Assembly: GCF_954871325.1 (NCBI RefSeq)
Contig: NC_088778.1
Coordinates: forward strand, 8,589,743 to 8,653,742
DNA length: 64,000 bases
DNA from: Gordionus sp. m RMFG-2023
Taxonomy: Eukaryota; Nematomorpha; Gordioida; Chordodea; Parachordodidae
Reading direction: 5' to 3'
The notes below the pieces were generated by a model that did no database searches, had not been told where the DNA came from, and was given only the letters and a program-made list of their open reading frames with translations. Below, piece by piece: positions 38,026-49,743 of the stretch (the first letter of the stretch is position 1; every line of letters begins with the position of its first letter). Made by a program: the position numbers and the translations under genes.

Positions 38026-39706
38026 TTAAAGGTAACAAAGAACAAACGTCACTTGCTACACATACATATAATGGTTACAGAATCGAGATTTATTGGCTTA
38101 AAATTATAGAAAATTAGTTTAATTCATTATTTAAATTCTACTTGGAGAACTATATTTGCAATATGACCGATTTTATAAGTAAACAATAAGTTTTATACTC
38201 GGTGATATATGATGTGTTGTTTGTATATTTTATAATAAAATAAGTAATAATTTTATATATGCAATTAATATTATTTTATATGTGCAATATATATTTGATT
38301 AAATGCACAATTGCGATAAATATGTTTTTATATGTTCTATTAGTATGATTTTATATGTAAAATTCTTAAAATTAAATATGGGAATCATTTCATATTAGTC
38401 TTTTTTAAATAAAAATGTGATAACTATAATATTGTGTTTAATTTAGACATTTTTATCCGAATAAGAAATGAAATAAAACATGTATACTATGAACAGCCTT
38501 TAAATAAATCCCGGCGTCCTCATAAAAATGTGGCCGCTAGGAAACATTTTGGGGGGAAGTGAAATATGCTCAATCTAATTGATTAATTTAATATCTATAT
38601 TTTAATTTTACGATGTCCTCGGCTAGCTATGTCATGTCATTGGTACGCATTTATTATTATTTTTTAAATTTTTTTTTAACGTAAATAAATACATTCACTT
38701 TTTTTCATAAAAACAAAAATAACTAACATTAAAACACAAAAAAATATACATAGTATACATTAATATTATTATTTAAATAAATTTATATATCTATTCTTAA
38801 TGATCTACCTTTTTTGAAACTTGCCATTTCTTTGCATCCACCATTATTCCCTTATTCCGGATTCTTTTGTAAAAAAGATATTCAATAGAAAATTATACAT
38901 GATTCACTATTTTTATCGTTTCGAAAGAATAATACCTGGTAATGGTATGATATTTTTATAACTTGAATAAATTTTTATATTTCTATTTTTAAGGATCCTA
39001 ATTTTTTAAAGCTAATCATTTTGTCATTCCCAACATATCCCTGATGATTATTCTTAAAGATACATATTTTTTTAAAACTTTCCATTTCGTCACATATGCT
39101 ATTATTCTCTTTTATTCCAGTGGTCAGGAATAATTTAACAGTTGCACCTACATTCTGAGCTATGGCAGCAGAATTAACCTTACCCGAAAAAAAAAATTAA
39201 TCATTTTTTGACACCCTTTTGGCAGTACACGCGGTATTAGGAATGATTAATAAATATTTATATAAAATAGATAAATTAGGGAAAGTATAAAATTTTAAAG
39301 CAAACGTTAAGGTAAAATAAACAAACTAAAATTTCCAGTCTTTATAAGTCTCGAGTCAGTATCAACAAGAAGAAGCTAAATAATGTATTAATATAAATAT
39401 TTAAATAAAATAAATTCACAGTTATCAGAATCTGTTAAATCTTTAGATTCTTTAACCTCCAGATCATGTGTAATAATTACAAAATATAAATATTTTAAAA
39501 CTTAGACATTTTATAAAAATTTGCCTTGAATTTAAATGATAAAATTTGCAGATATCCTCAATATCATCCTTATAGAAAATCTTTTAAGCCATTCTCTTTC
39601 GTGTAAAAAATGATGTTTGATTTAAAAACAGTATTATTATCTATTAAGATTTTAAAAAAATATAAGACAATAGTTGAAATTATAGTTTTTAAATTAATCA
39701 GGCAAT
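38026..39706. other. Intergenic sequence left of the P-type composite
   Basis: AT-rich with no supported gene. A less AT-biased patch lies at about 38505-38560. No repeat ends were recognised. Confidence 0.4.
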
Positions 39707-39714
39707 CTTTTGCC
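39707..39714. repeat. Target-site duplication (left) of the palindromic P-type element
   Basis: CTTTTGCC, identical to 49736-49743. Eight bases is the duplication length of P-superfamily elements. Confidence 0.8.
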
Positions 39715-39839
39715 CAATGATATATATAACTATAGATTGACGATTCATTCATTCAATGCATTATAAAAGTGTCCACACATTGTAATCAGCTGTAGCGCCA
39801 TTTTGTAGTTTGGTTATCCATTATTTGTCAGCAAGAAAT

Positions 39840-41530
39840 AATGTATTTCCTCAACATTTAAATATGAAATCACAACCTTTTAAAGCAAATAGGGGCCTCA
39901 AACAAGGATGCATCCTCTCACCGATTATTTTTAATGTAATAATGAATGATATCCTAAATAAATCCCTTAAACAGGAATATGCACTCAACATATTACAGTG
40001 ATTAACAGCACCTCAATGATACGCATAACTCTCTAAACTTTCTATGTTATGCCGACGACGTATGTATTCTAGCCAACTCAGAATACAAATTAAGTATTTT
40101 AACATTATTTGTCAATAACTGTGATGGATATGGTTTAAGAGTTAACTACACAAAAACCAAGCTGATCACCTCAAATACCGATGCGAGTAACTTAAACCCC
40201 TTTAACTTTGAGGGTAATACGATAGAATTAGTGTCAGATTTTAAATACCTAGGAACCAGGATAAAATCATTAGGCCTCACTTTTTTAGATACGAAATCGA
40301 GAACGAATAATGCTAGACTCCGCTATCATCAACTGTCGAAATTTGGTCATCCTACCAAATATCAACTAATTTAAAAATAAGACTCTTCAAGTCCCTTGTA
40401 CCCATTTTTACCTACGGCCTAGAGACTTGGCAGGACTCAAAAAGTAACATAAACACAATTCAGACATTTATAAACAAATGTCTTAGAAGAATCACCAAAA
40501 CGTATTACCCATACAACACATCAAATACAACGCTCTGGAATAGATGCGACATCCTACCAATCAATCGTCTCATACCCTTGAGGAGACTAGAATTACTCTT
40601 AAGACACTTGCAGGAAAATATGATATTCTCGTCCTTGAAATGGTGCCCTGACGGTAGGAAGAAAACTCCTAAATACTATTGGTTGGCGAAATGTTTGAAA
40701 GATATGGACCTGATTAACCTCTCGTTTGCAGATTTCATGGCGCTCAGCAAAAACAAGAAACACCTAAAAGAACATTTACAATACATGTTAAAATATGGCC
40801 TAAATTAATATTGAAACCGTTATTCAGAAAGAAAGAAAGAAAGAAAGAAGAGAAGAGAAGAGAAGAGAAGAGAAGAGAGAGAGAGATATAATAAATAGAA
40901 TAAAGTATGTTTGATAATGATAATAACCTGAACAACAACAACATAACTTAACTTCCTTTATTAACCCACGACTTTTCTTTTCTGGACACACGATATCGGC
41001 GATGATAACGATAACAATTACGAGACTATTAGTTGTATAATGGACAAAGAAGGTACACTGGTTTAATAATAACGCAATAACTCGTCGAACCTAAATATCA
41101 TTGGCACAGCACATACAATATCTACCTACAGGACATACGATATTTGGCACACCGAACAAACAAGGAAGAGACTCTTCATGCAAACTTAACATAAACTCTC
41201 AATACTTACCAAGATATAAGGGTTATTATTTTTTGTTGCCTCACTAAATACCACTTAAGGATGCAGGTACATTATTATATGACATTATTTTTTTTTCCTT
41301 AACACTATTCTGCCGGTAAAGGAACTAATACATCACCATTATTGTACTTCTTCCTTCTTCACTTTGCTAACTGGCTACATAGTGGTACCGTCCACTATAA
41401 TAAAACGGGTAGACATCATGTATGGGATCTATATACTAGTGAAAATACATGATGCACGCTTCAACTCCTGGTGGGTGATGAAATTGTACTTCGTGTAATT
41501 TCTGGCGTGGTAATGAATGAATGAATGAAG
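39840..41530 (+). mobile_element. 5'-truncated LINE inserted in the left arm
   Basis: Reverse-transcriptase motifs are visible: GLKQGCILSPIIFNVIMNDI at about 39890-39955, then LCYADDVCILANS (YADD box) and YGLRVNYTKTKLITSNT to about 40180. Further on come a LINE-type C-terminal stretch (WCPDGRKKTPKYYWLAKCL, 40578-40808) and a 3' tail ending in GAATGAATGAATGAAG. The frame changes between these pieces, so the copy is dead. The matching point in the right arm (around 49583-49607) lacks it and carries about 22 other bases instead, so insertion came with a small deletion on the left or the right arm differs there. Confidence 0.75.
40829..40886 (+). repeat. Purine microsatellite (GAAA)n/(GAGAA)n/(GA)n
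   Basis: Tandem GAAA units pass into AGAGA-type pentamers and then GA dinucleotides. It lies in the 3' part of the LINE. Confidence 0.9.
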
Positions 41531-41801
41531 TCTACTACGATAATTTAGTTTTAAAGGTTTCGATTTATGATATAATATTTTATAGTATCTTTTGTTCTTT
41601 ATTTTCATAAGATTTTTTTTTATGAAGGTGGACTAGGTGATTATATTTAAAAAATGAATCTCAGACTAACCCACCTTTTAATTTTTCAAAATATAGTTTA
41701 CCTAATCCTGCATGGACTAATAAATCTTATATTTATACATGTTAGGATACATACAAAACAGATCTTTTAATATCACTAGCATTTATTATTTTTTTTAGAT
41801 A

Positions 41802-41880
41802 ATGGGAGTGTGCTGTGTACATAATTTTAATAAAACAAATAAAATAGAATCTAATACACATATATCTTATCATAAGTATA
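41802..41880 (+). pseudogene. P-type transposase, first THAP exon, left arm
   Basis: MGVCCVHNFNKTNK begins at the ATG at 41802. A GTATAT donor follows near 41877. The second THAP part lies across the hAT insertion at about 46325, so the hAT sits in an intron of this transposase copy. The right arm has the matching exon with MGVCFVHNF. Confidence 0.55.
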
Positions 41881-42185
41881 TATATATTATTTTTTATATG
41901 CAACATATTTATTACATAAAGCATTAATATGCTACAAACATTTTAAAAAATCCTTATTTAATAAAAATATAAAGTTTTCTCATTTTTATTGCTAGGACAA
42001 ATAATGCTTCTTCCTCTTGAGTTGATAGATTTCTATTTTGAACTTTGCCTAAATATTTTAGCTAGCCATTTTTAAAATACATATTTACTCTGATACAGTT
42101 TCATTTTAAATATTTTTAAGAAATATGTAAACCATATATATAATAATAAAGGCTCTGCCAATCAACAAATTTTTACTTATCCAAT

Positions 42186-42193
42186 ACTATATT
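42186..42193. repeat. Target-site duplication (left) of the nested hAT
   Basis: ACTATATT, identical to 46209-46216. The right arm of the palindrome has a single AATATATT at this point, as expected of an unoccupied site. Confidence 0.85.
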
Positions 42194-42572
42194 CAGGCTT
42201 GTTAACCGATCTTTTTTAAACGATCGAATCCCGATCACGATCTTTTCAAAAAAAGAGGATCGAAATCCAGGATCGACCTTTTTTTCTATTTATATTTCCG
42301 AAGGAAATTTCTTACCGATGCAAAATTAATTAATATATGTTATAAATTTATTGTAATTGAATAATAATATATTATAACCGATGCAAAATTAACTAATATA
42401 AAAATAAATTAAATATGGTAAAAATTTTTTGTAATTGAATAATAAATATAACAATTATAATATATTTATTTATAATTAAAATTAGCTTTTAATAATAAAA
42501 TTTTTTCTAAATTATCATCATTTAAACATCCGCGTCTTTCATTTAGAACATGTTATGCTATTCATGGAAACA

Positions 42573-45500
42573 TCATTTGAATAAAAAATTTTTTTTAACG
42601 GAACAAGCATTATGTACAGTATTTTTCCCCCAAAAAGCATCAATGTCATCCATACATTCATTTGAGGTATCCGCATATGGTTGTTCCTGCATATTTCCCA
42701 AATGGGCAACTAATCTTTCTTTTACCATCATATTTTGTGGCAGATTAATATAAGGCCAATTAAGTTTAAATTTAGGGTGAATCATGGCTGCCAAAATGTT
42801 ACTGTCTTCATAGAGTGAAGGAAATCTATATTATGAAATGATAATTAATTTATTATTAAATAAGTGTTCATTTTATTCATATAAATCAAATCAAGTATCT
42901 GCAAAACTTAACCCTTTTAAATTTTACAGTCAAGTCTGGCACATCATATGTATGGTATTTATTTATATTTGGGTCATATCATAAATATTGATTAAATGTA
43001 AACTTAAAATTTAATATACAAAGAAATTAACATTGTAATTTATTTACAAAGAATATTAATCAAAATATTAGCTTAAAATTCAAATAATCTAATAAATTTT
43101 TAATGTCTTCAAAGGCCCATTAATATTTTACTAGATATCAGAGGTTTAATAGAACTGGCCTGTTAAAGATATTTTACTAAATTTGCCAGATCTTTGCAAT
43201 TTTTTTAACATATTTTGCAGATATCTGATAATATAAAATAATTGTATAAAAAAATATTACCTTTTATCAATACCTCTAAGAACACTATCTACAAGGGGCT
43301 GACAATACCGCAGGCAGCTAAATTTCGTTAATTAATCTATCAATATCGATAGAACGGGAGTTAGATATACCAGCTCCATATTATCCTCCCGTTCCAAGAT
43401 TTTAAACGAGATCGCCAAAGGTTCCATAACCTAAATTTATTAAGAGAATATCATTGTATTACTGTTACATACTCTTTAACAAAAAAACATTCCACTTGCC
43501 TAAACATTGCAAATCCAATTTGATCACATACTTGTTCTACTTCTGAAAACTTTTCAGAAAGCATCTTAACTATTAATTTCATGGATTGGTAATAAGAATT
43601 CCATCTTGTCTTGTTGGGAGCTATTAAATATCTTCCCAATTTCTCCAATAAAATATCCGCCATTTTTTACGACATATTTTGTTTATTAACTAAAGCAAAA
43701 CATTTTGCAAAAGTGGATCTAGATATTAGTTTATAAGATCACTATCTGCCATCTCCGCATCTGTTGTTGCAAGGTTAAGATTATGGCAACAACAACGTTG
43801 ATGTTTTGGTAGGCTGATAGTAGGAATAATTGGGTCATCAACGGATAATATGTCATCCAAATTTATCAATTCCATATCCTCACTACTATTCTTCATTTTC
43901 TCCAAAAACTAGAAAAAATAAATTAATTTAAATATTTTTTGCTAAATATAAATATTACTTAAATGCCTTGACAAAGTTGGTTCCATTGTCAGTCACCATC
44001 TTCACCGCCTTATTATAAATTTTATAGAACTGTGGATACCCATGATTTCGTTGGCCAAAACATCTGTTTGCCTCACAATTATCCTCCTCAGTGCCAAAGC
44101 GGCTGACCTTCTCTTGAGGGTTAATGGATCCAGCCAATGTGTAGTAAGTCCAATAAAAGCCCTAATAAAATAAACATTATGAAATTCATATATATATAAT
44201 ATACCTTCGATGACCACTCCAACAATCACCAGTGGTGCATACATAAGAAACTTCAGACAAATCTCTTATAAGATTTGTTGTCATATAAGAGAAGGAAGTA
44301 GATATCCTGTTGTAGAGTGTTTCGCGACAAGTTTAAATCATTTTTTCAAATGAAGGATCATCAACCAGAGACAGTGGTTGGAAGGTGTCAATAATAAAAT
44401 CCATGATAACCTCGTCTGCTGTTTTTTGCGATACAGCTGGAATGTTTAGATTGTTAAAATTTAATTTAGATTGTCTGGATTTGCAACCGGAACCACTTTG
44501 GTTTTGCAGTGATATATTTTTTCGTGTAGAGAATTCGTTGAGGTGTTTGGTAATCTCATTTTTAAATTCACTGTGCTTTTTCTTTATAAAAGAAAAAAAT
44601 AGTATGTATCAAAGTTGGATGAAAATAACTTCTCCTGAATCAAATTTCATTTTTAAAATTTTATATGGAAATTGAAAGTTAAAAAAAACAATGTACAGGC
44701 TGAATGTAAAACTTATATAAACAAAAAAATGATAAAGGGTTCAACAAAAATTTTGTTAAACATATTAAAGTATATTATTTAATTTATATATGGTTAAAAA
44801 AGGTTCATATAGGTTATTTTAAATTTTAAGTTTACAATATTGTCCTTGTCTATCATTATTAAAAGTTGCCCAAGATGATATGGGCTAAAGATTTTGATAA
44901 AATATTTTCCTATATATGAATATAATTAGCTTTTTTGGCATTTAAGAACTATGGATTAAGGGTTAAACAAATTTTGTTAAACATATTTAAGTATGTTTTA
45001 TTGTGGTTAAAAGGGGGTAGGTTATCTTAAAAATGTAAGTTTACAATATTGTCTATCATTATTAAAAGTTGCCCAAGATGATATGGGCCAAAGATTTTGA
45101 ATTTCCTATTATGAATATAATGGGTGGCATTTAAGAACTTATGGATTGAGTCAAATGATACAAAAAATACTTTCAATTCAAAATATATTATTAAAAGAAG
45201 CCCTAAAAATGTTGTCAAGAGGATTAAATCAAGCTCAAACTGACTATAATACTAATGATTAGATTTAACATATTATAATAAAGAAATAATAGAATAGATA
45301 TTTATTTTTCTTTTGGTGAAACATTGCTAAGTTCAATACAAATAACATTGAACTGGATGTTTTAATTATATTAAAGAAAGTCAAAATACATTATAAAGGC
45401 TTAATTATTAGTTATTAGACTTCAATTTATTATAAATACTCTTCTTTTGAAAATTAAACTAATATAATAGTAATATTAAAAAATAAATGCCTAATTATTA

Positions 45501-45835
45501 TATATAAATAACAAAACTAAGATTAACTCTTCATCAAATATTTTATTAATTATACTGTATCTAATAATTCATTTTTTTTATAAAGAATCTGTATCTAGAT
45601 TCTATTTCTGTAGGACCTGCTCAACTCAGGAATGTAATAAATTAAATTTAAACATGTTGACATTAAGATTATCAAATAAAAAAGAATTACTTGTAAGTCT
45701 CTTTAAGTTCGAGGATGATATTTTGGAAGATGATATTATCTTCTACAAAGACGGCATTAAGATTCTCATTCTCACTTATATCTGCTGTTACATCAATAGT
45801 AGAAGCAATAGAATCTTCTAAATCTATAATGGACA
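42573..45835 (-). pseudogene. hAT transposase of the nested element, in several exons or pieces
   Basis: In coding order on the minus strand: MSIIDLEDSIAST (45835 down); VIMDFIIDTFQPLSLVDD (about 44400-44350); AFIGLTTHWLDPLTLKRRS and VTDNGTNFVKAFK (44160-43955); LPKHQRCCCHNLNLATTD (about 43830-43775); LIAPNKTRWNSYYQSMKLIV (about 43630-43570); and ILAAMIHPKFKLNWPYINLP (about 42800-42740). The GT...AG segment before AFIGL is a plausible intron. At least one stop follows the FQPLSLVDD piece, and no C-terminal dimerisation segment was found. The copy is probably inactive, but splicing could hide some breaks. Confidence 0.7.
44737..45149. repeat. Internal tandem duplication in the nested hAT
   Basis: Two diverged units, about 44737-44959 and 44960-45149, share AAGTTTACAATATTGTC, TCATTATTAAAAGTTGCCC and TTAAGAACT(T)ATGGATT. 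The second is shorter. The region lies between transposase coding pieces. Confidence 0.75.
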
Positions 45836-46324
45836 TTTACATTTACTTATTAAAATAAATATTAATATATTATTATAAATTTATATTAAATAACTTGTAA
45901 GAGCTCTAAATCTCGTAAAATTTAGGAAATGAATAAATATATCTATAAAATAAATGGTGGAATGGAAGTTGATAAACTATGAAGATAGATATTTTTTTAA
46001 AAAATAATATTTTAATTTATTTTCAAATTTTTTATTTTATTTATTGCTTTTTAAGTAAAAAATAATTTTTAAAAAGATCGGGATCGAATTTTAAACAAAA
46101 TGATCTCGATCCTCAATTTAAGTCAGAATCATAAATCTCGTAAAATTGACAAATTTGCGATCGAATCCAGGATCGTCGATCTTTTGATTCGATCTTTTAA
46201 CAACTCTGACTATATTACTAATAACTGATCTGATATTTATTTTTATGTACTATCTATCTTTGTATCAATGTCATAAATATATCTTATATTCTACTCATTA
46301 TTATTCACCTATTTTTAAATATAG

Positions 46325-47320
46325 ATTATTAAAATCCAAAGAATTATTGGAAAAATGGTTGCAAGCTATAAATATATATGCCTAATAAATATTGTATTAT
46401 TTGTAGAAGGCATTTTAAAAATACTTGTTTCATTCATACTTTATCCGGAAAGATTTTATTGAAAGAATATTCAATTCCATCGATATTTAGTATATCTAAG
46501 CCGCTTCATGATTATGTTATTAAAACAATATTTTAAAATATATACTTTTTAGATAACGAATGTTTATTCAAATAACATACAAACACCATTAAAAAGTGAT
46601 ATATTATATGAAAATGATATTATACATATAACAAATGATCATAATTATTCCGCGACATATGAAACATTAAAAAGAAAAATTATTTACCAAGAGGCTATAA
46701 TTAAACACTTAAAAAAGGGCACATGCTTATTATAGGATCTCAAAAAGAAGAAAAAATAAAATAATCAATTTACAAACAATAATCACTTCACTAAAAGATG
46801 AAAATTTGTTATCAGATGATGTCGAAAATATTATAGACAGGCACTTTACAGGGACATCTTCTATATTCCTTAAAACACATATACACAGTGGAGGCATCTC
46901 AAACCCACAAAATATACAGGTGAATTCCGTCAATTTGCATTGACTATGCATTTTTATTCACCTAAGGCTTACAGATATCTCAAATCACATTTTGTATGCC
47001 TTCGGAATCCACATTAAGGGCATGGAGTCGTAAGATTGAAATCATGCCAGGTTTATTATAATAATTTTTTAAAAAATAAATTAAATTAAATAAAGGTTTC
47101 CTTTCTATTTCATTTACCCAAAAAAAGCTACCAAAAAAAATCAGAAAAGCAGTTGGCGTACTTAGCCTTGATGAAATGCATATTAAAACACAAATAGATT
47201 ATGATCCCCACAAAGCAGAATATCATGGTTATGTTGATTTAGGTGATGGGACAAAATCAACAAAGGAAGAAATATTATCCAGAACCAACAAAGGCACTGT
47301 TTCTTATGGCTACCTGTCTT
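46325..47320 (+). pseudogene. P-type transposase pieces, left arm
   Basis: KELLEKWLQAIN and IICRRHFKNTCFIHTL are the C-terminal half of a THAP finger. FRQFALTMHFYSPKAYRYL (from about 46923) and ESTLRAWSRKIEIM (46999-47041) follow in neighbouring frames, then a plausible intron ending in AAAG near 47097. AVGVLSLDEMHIKTQIDY and YHGYVDLGDGT (47150-47255) are the conserved DEM segment of P/THAP9-type transposases. The frame shifts between pieces. Confidence 0.75.
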
Positions 47321-47455
47321 AATAGCAGCTGGAAATGCCAATAGCCTATTTTCTAGTTTCACAAATGAATTCAGATATCCTTGCTAATTTAGTGAGAGAT
47401 GCATTGTTCAATCGTATATGCTTCCAATCTAATAATATAAATACAAAATAAATAA

Positions 47456-47827
47456 TTAATCAAATTTAATATAGCTAGCTACCTCTCCATTTGATTCATT
47501 TATTAAAATTTCCTCCTCCGCTAATAGATTTCTAAGTAATTTGAGCATATGACAAACATCTAGTAACATATATATTTTTTCCGAATCATAAAATTCCAGC
47601 TCAATATATGGAATGATATTATCAGGATCCATACTAACACCAAGCAGTTTGCTCATTTTTTTATTAACAGAATAACCATCGCATACTATGGCCTTACAGA
47701 TAACTTCAGTTTCATTTAGATTGAACAATGCATCTCTCACTAAATTAGCTAGGATATCTGAATTCATTTGTGAAACTAGAAAATAGGCTATTGGCATTTT
47801 CCAGCTGCTATTAAGACAGGTAGCCAT
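47456..47827 (-). pseudogene. P-type transposase core segment, right arm and centre
   Basis: Reads SSWKMPIAYFLVSQMNSDI, VICKAIVCDGYSVNKKM and LLDVCHMLKLLRNLLAEEE, a close match in order and wording to the P-element/THAP9 core. A GTAGCT donor after NESNGE (about 47483) probably ended the exon; the remaining transposase exons are absent. Part of this segment is the unpaired centre of the palindrome, so only the right copy retains it. Confidence 0.8.
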
Positions 47828-48687
47828 AAGAAACAGTGCCTTTGTTGCTTCTGGACAAGATTTATCTTCCTTTGTTGATTTTGTCCCATCACCTTATTCT
47901 GCTTTGTGGGGGTCATAATCTATTTGTGTTTTAATATGCATTTCATCAAGGCTAAGTACGCCAACTGCTTTTCTGATTTTTTTTGGTAGCTTTTTTTGGG
48001 TAAATGAAATAGAAAGGAAACCTTTATTTAATTTAATTTATTTTTTAAAAAATTATTATAATAAACCTGTCATGATTTCAATCTTACGACTCCATGCCCT
48101 TAATGTGGATTCCGAAGGCATACAAAATGTGATTTGAGATATCTGTAAGCCTTAGGTGAATAAAAATGCATAGTCAATGCAAATTGACGGAATTCACCTG
48201 TATATTTTGTGGGTTTGAGATGCCTCCACTGTGTATATGTGTTTTAAGGAATATAGAAGATGTCCCTGTAAAGTGCCTGTCTATAATATTTTCGACATCA
48301 TCTGATAACAAATTTTCATCTTTTAGTGAAGTGATTATTGTTTGTAAATTGATTATTTTATTTTTTCTTCTTTTTGAGATCCTATAATAAGCATGTGCCC
48401 TTTTTTAAGTGTTTAATTATAGCCTCTTGGTAAATAATTTTTCTTTTTAATGTTTCATATGTCGCGGAATAATTATGATCATTTGTTATATGTATAATAT
48501 CATTTTCATATAATATATCACTTTTTAATGGTGTTTGTATGTTATTTGAATAAACATTCGTTATCTAAAAAGTATATATTTTAAAATATTGTTTTAACTA
48601 TGTAATGATATTGTTAACAACATAATCATGAAGTGGCTTAGATATACTAAATATCGATGGAATTGAATCTTCTTTCAATAAAATCTT

Positions 48688-49325
48688 TCAGAATAAAGTA
48701 TGAATGAAACAAGTATTTTTAAAATGCCTTCTACAAATAATACTATATTTATTAGGCATAAAATTTTTTATATTTATAGCTTGCAACCATTTTTCCAATA
48801 ATTCTTTGGATTTTAATAATCTATATTTAAAAATAGGTGAATAATAATGAGTAAAATATAAGATATATTTATGACATTGATACAAAGATAGATAGTACAT
48901 AAAGATCAATATAAATATCAGATCAGTTATTAGTAATATATTATTGGATCAGTAAAAATTTGTTGATTGGCAGAGCCTTTATTATTATATATATGGTTTA
49001 CATATTTCTAAAAAATATTTAAAATGAAACTGTATCAGAGTAAATATGTATTTTAAAAATGGCTAATTAAAATATTTAGGCAAAGTTCAAAATAGAAATC
49101 TTATCAACTCAAGAGGAAGAAGCATTATTTGTCCTAGCAATAAAAATGAGAAAACTTTATATTTTTACTAAATAAGGATTTTTTAAAATGTTTGTAGCAT
49201 ATTAATGCTTTATGTAATAAATATGTTGCATATAAAAAATAATATATATACTTGTGATAAGAAATATGTGTATTAGATTCTATTTTATTTGTTTTATTAA
49301 AATTATGAACAAAGCACACTCCCAT
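48688..49325 (-). pseudogene. THAP zinc-finger exons, right arm
   Basis: The first exon (about 49325-49250) begins MGVCFVHNFNKTNK. The second (about 48830-48690) has YRLLKSKELLEKWLQAINIK and IICRRHF, the CX2H end of a THAP domain. The intron between them is the uninterrupted counterpart of the hAT-occupied left-arm intron. The usual second N-terminal Cys ligand is not obvious. Confidence 0.65.
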
Positions 49326-49735
49326 TATCTAAATAAAATAATAAATGCTAGTGATATTAAAAGATCTGTTTTGCATGTATCCTAACATGTATTAACATAA
49401 GATTTATTAGTCCATGCAGGATTAGGTAAACTATATTTTAAAAAATTAAAAGGTGGGTTAGTCTGAGATTCATTTTTAAAATATCACCTAGTCCACCTTC
49501 ATAAAAAAAATCTTATGAAAATAAAGAACAAAAGATACTATAAAATATTATATCATAAATCGAACCTTTAAAACTAAATAATCGTAGTAACTTGTTTTCT
49601 ATATATTAATATTTCTTGCTGACAAATAATGGATAACCAAACTACAAAATGGCGCTACAGCTGATTACAATGTGTGGACACTTTTATAATGCATTGAATG
49701 AATGAATCGCCAATCTATAGTTATATATATCATTG

Positions 49736-49743
49736 CTTTTGCC
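49736..49743. repeat. Target-site duplication (right) of the palindromic P-type element
   Basis: CTTTTGCC, matching 39707-39714. Confidence 0.8.

Larger units (their letters stand above)
42194..46208 (-). mobile_element. 4.0-kb hAT transposon nested in the P-type element
   Basis: The termini are CAGGCTTGTTAACCGATC and (reverse strand) CAGAGTTGTTAAAAGATC, with GATCG-rich subterminal blocks at both ends. Perfect 8-bp duplications (ACTATATT) flank it. The transposase pieces are on the minus strand. It sits in the intron between the two THAP coding parts of the left arm. The intact termini and perfect duplication suggest a fairly recent insertion. Confidence 0.88.
39715..49735. mobile_element. 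Palindromic P-superfamily (THAP-transposase) composite element, 10.0 kb
   Basis: The element begins CAATGATATATATAACTATA and ends with its complement. The left arm is 39715-47413, the right arm 47719-49735 (2.0 kb), and the unpaired centre 47414-47718. Subtracting a LINE (39840-41530) and a hAT (42194-46208), the left arm is also about 2.0 kb. The flanking 8-mers are identical (CTTTTGCC). The arms are very similar: 222 bp at 46730-46951 and 48166-48387 translate identically. Coding pieces in both arms belong to P-type transposase: a THAP zinc-finger part, a DEM/HGYVDLG segment and, on the right, a CDG...CHMLKLLRN segment. The C-terminal half of the transposase is absent, so the composite is non-autonomous. 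The duplication around the whole unit suggests it moved as one piece. Confidence 0.85.

Noticed and set aside
40744-40944. Ser/Leu-rich minus-strand frame
   Set aside because: It is the translation of the purine microsatellite on the opposite strand.
46730-46951. 73-codon frames on opposite strands here and at 48166-48387 with identical translation
   Set aside because: They are antisense to P-type transposase pieces in the two arms. Their identity is useful as evidence of arm similarity, not as a gene.
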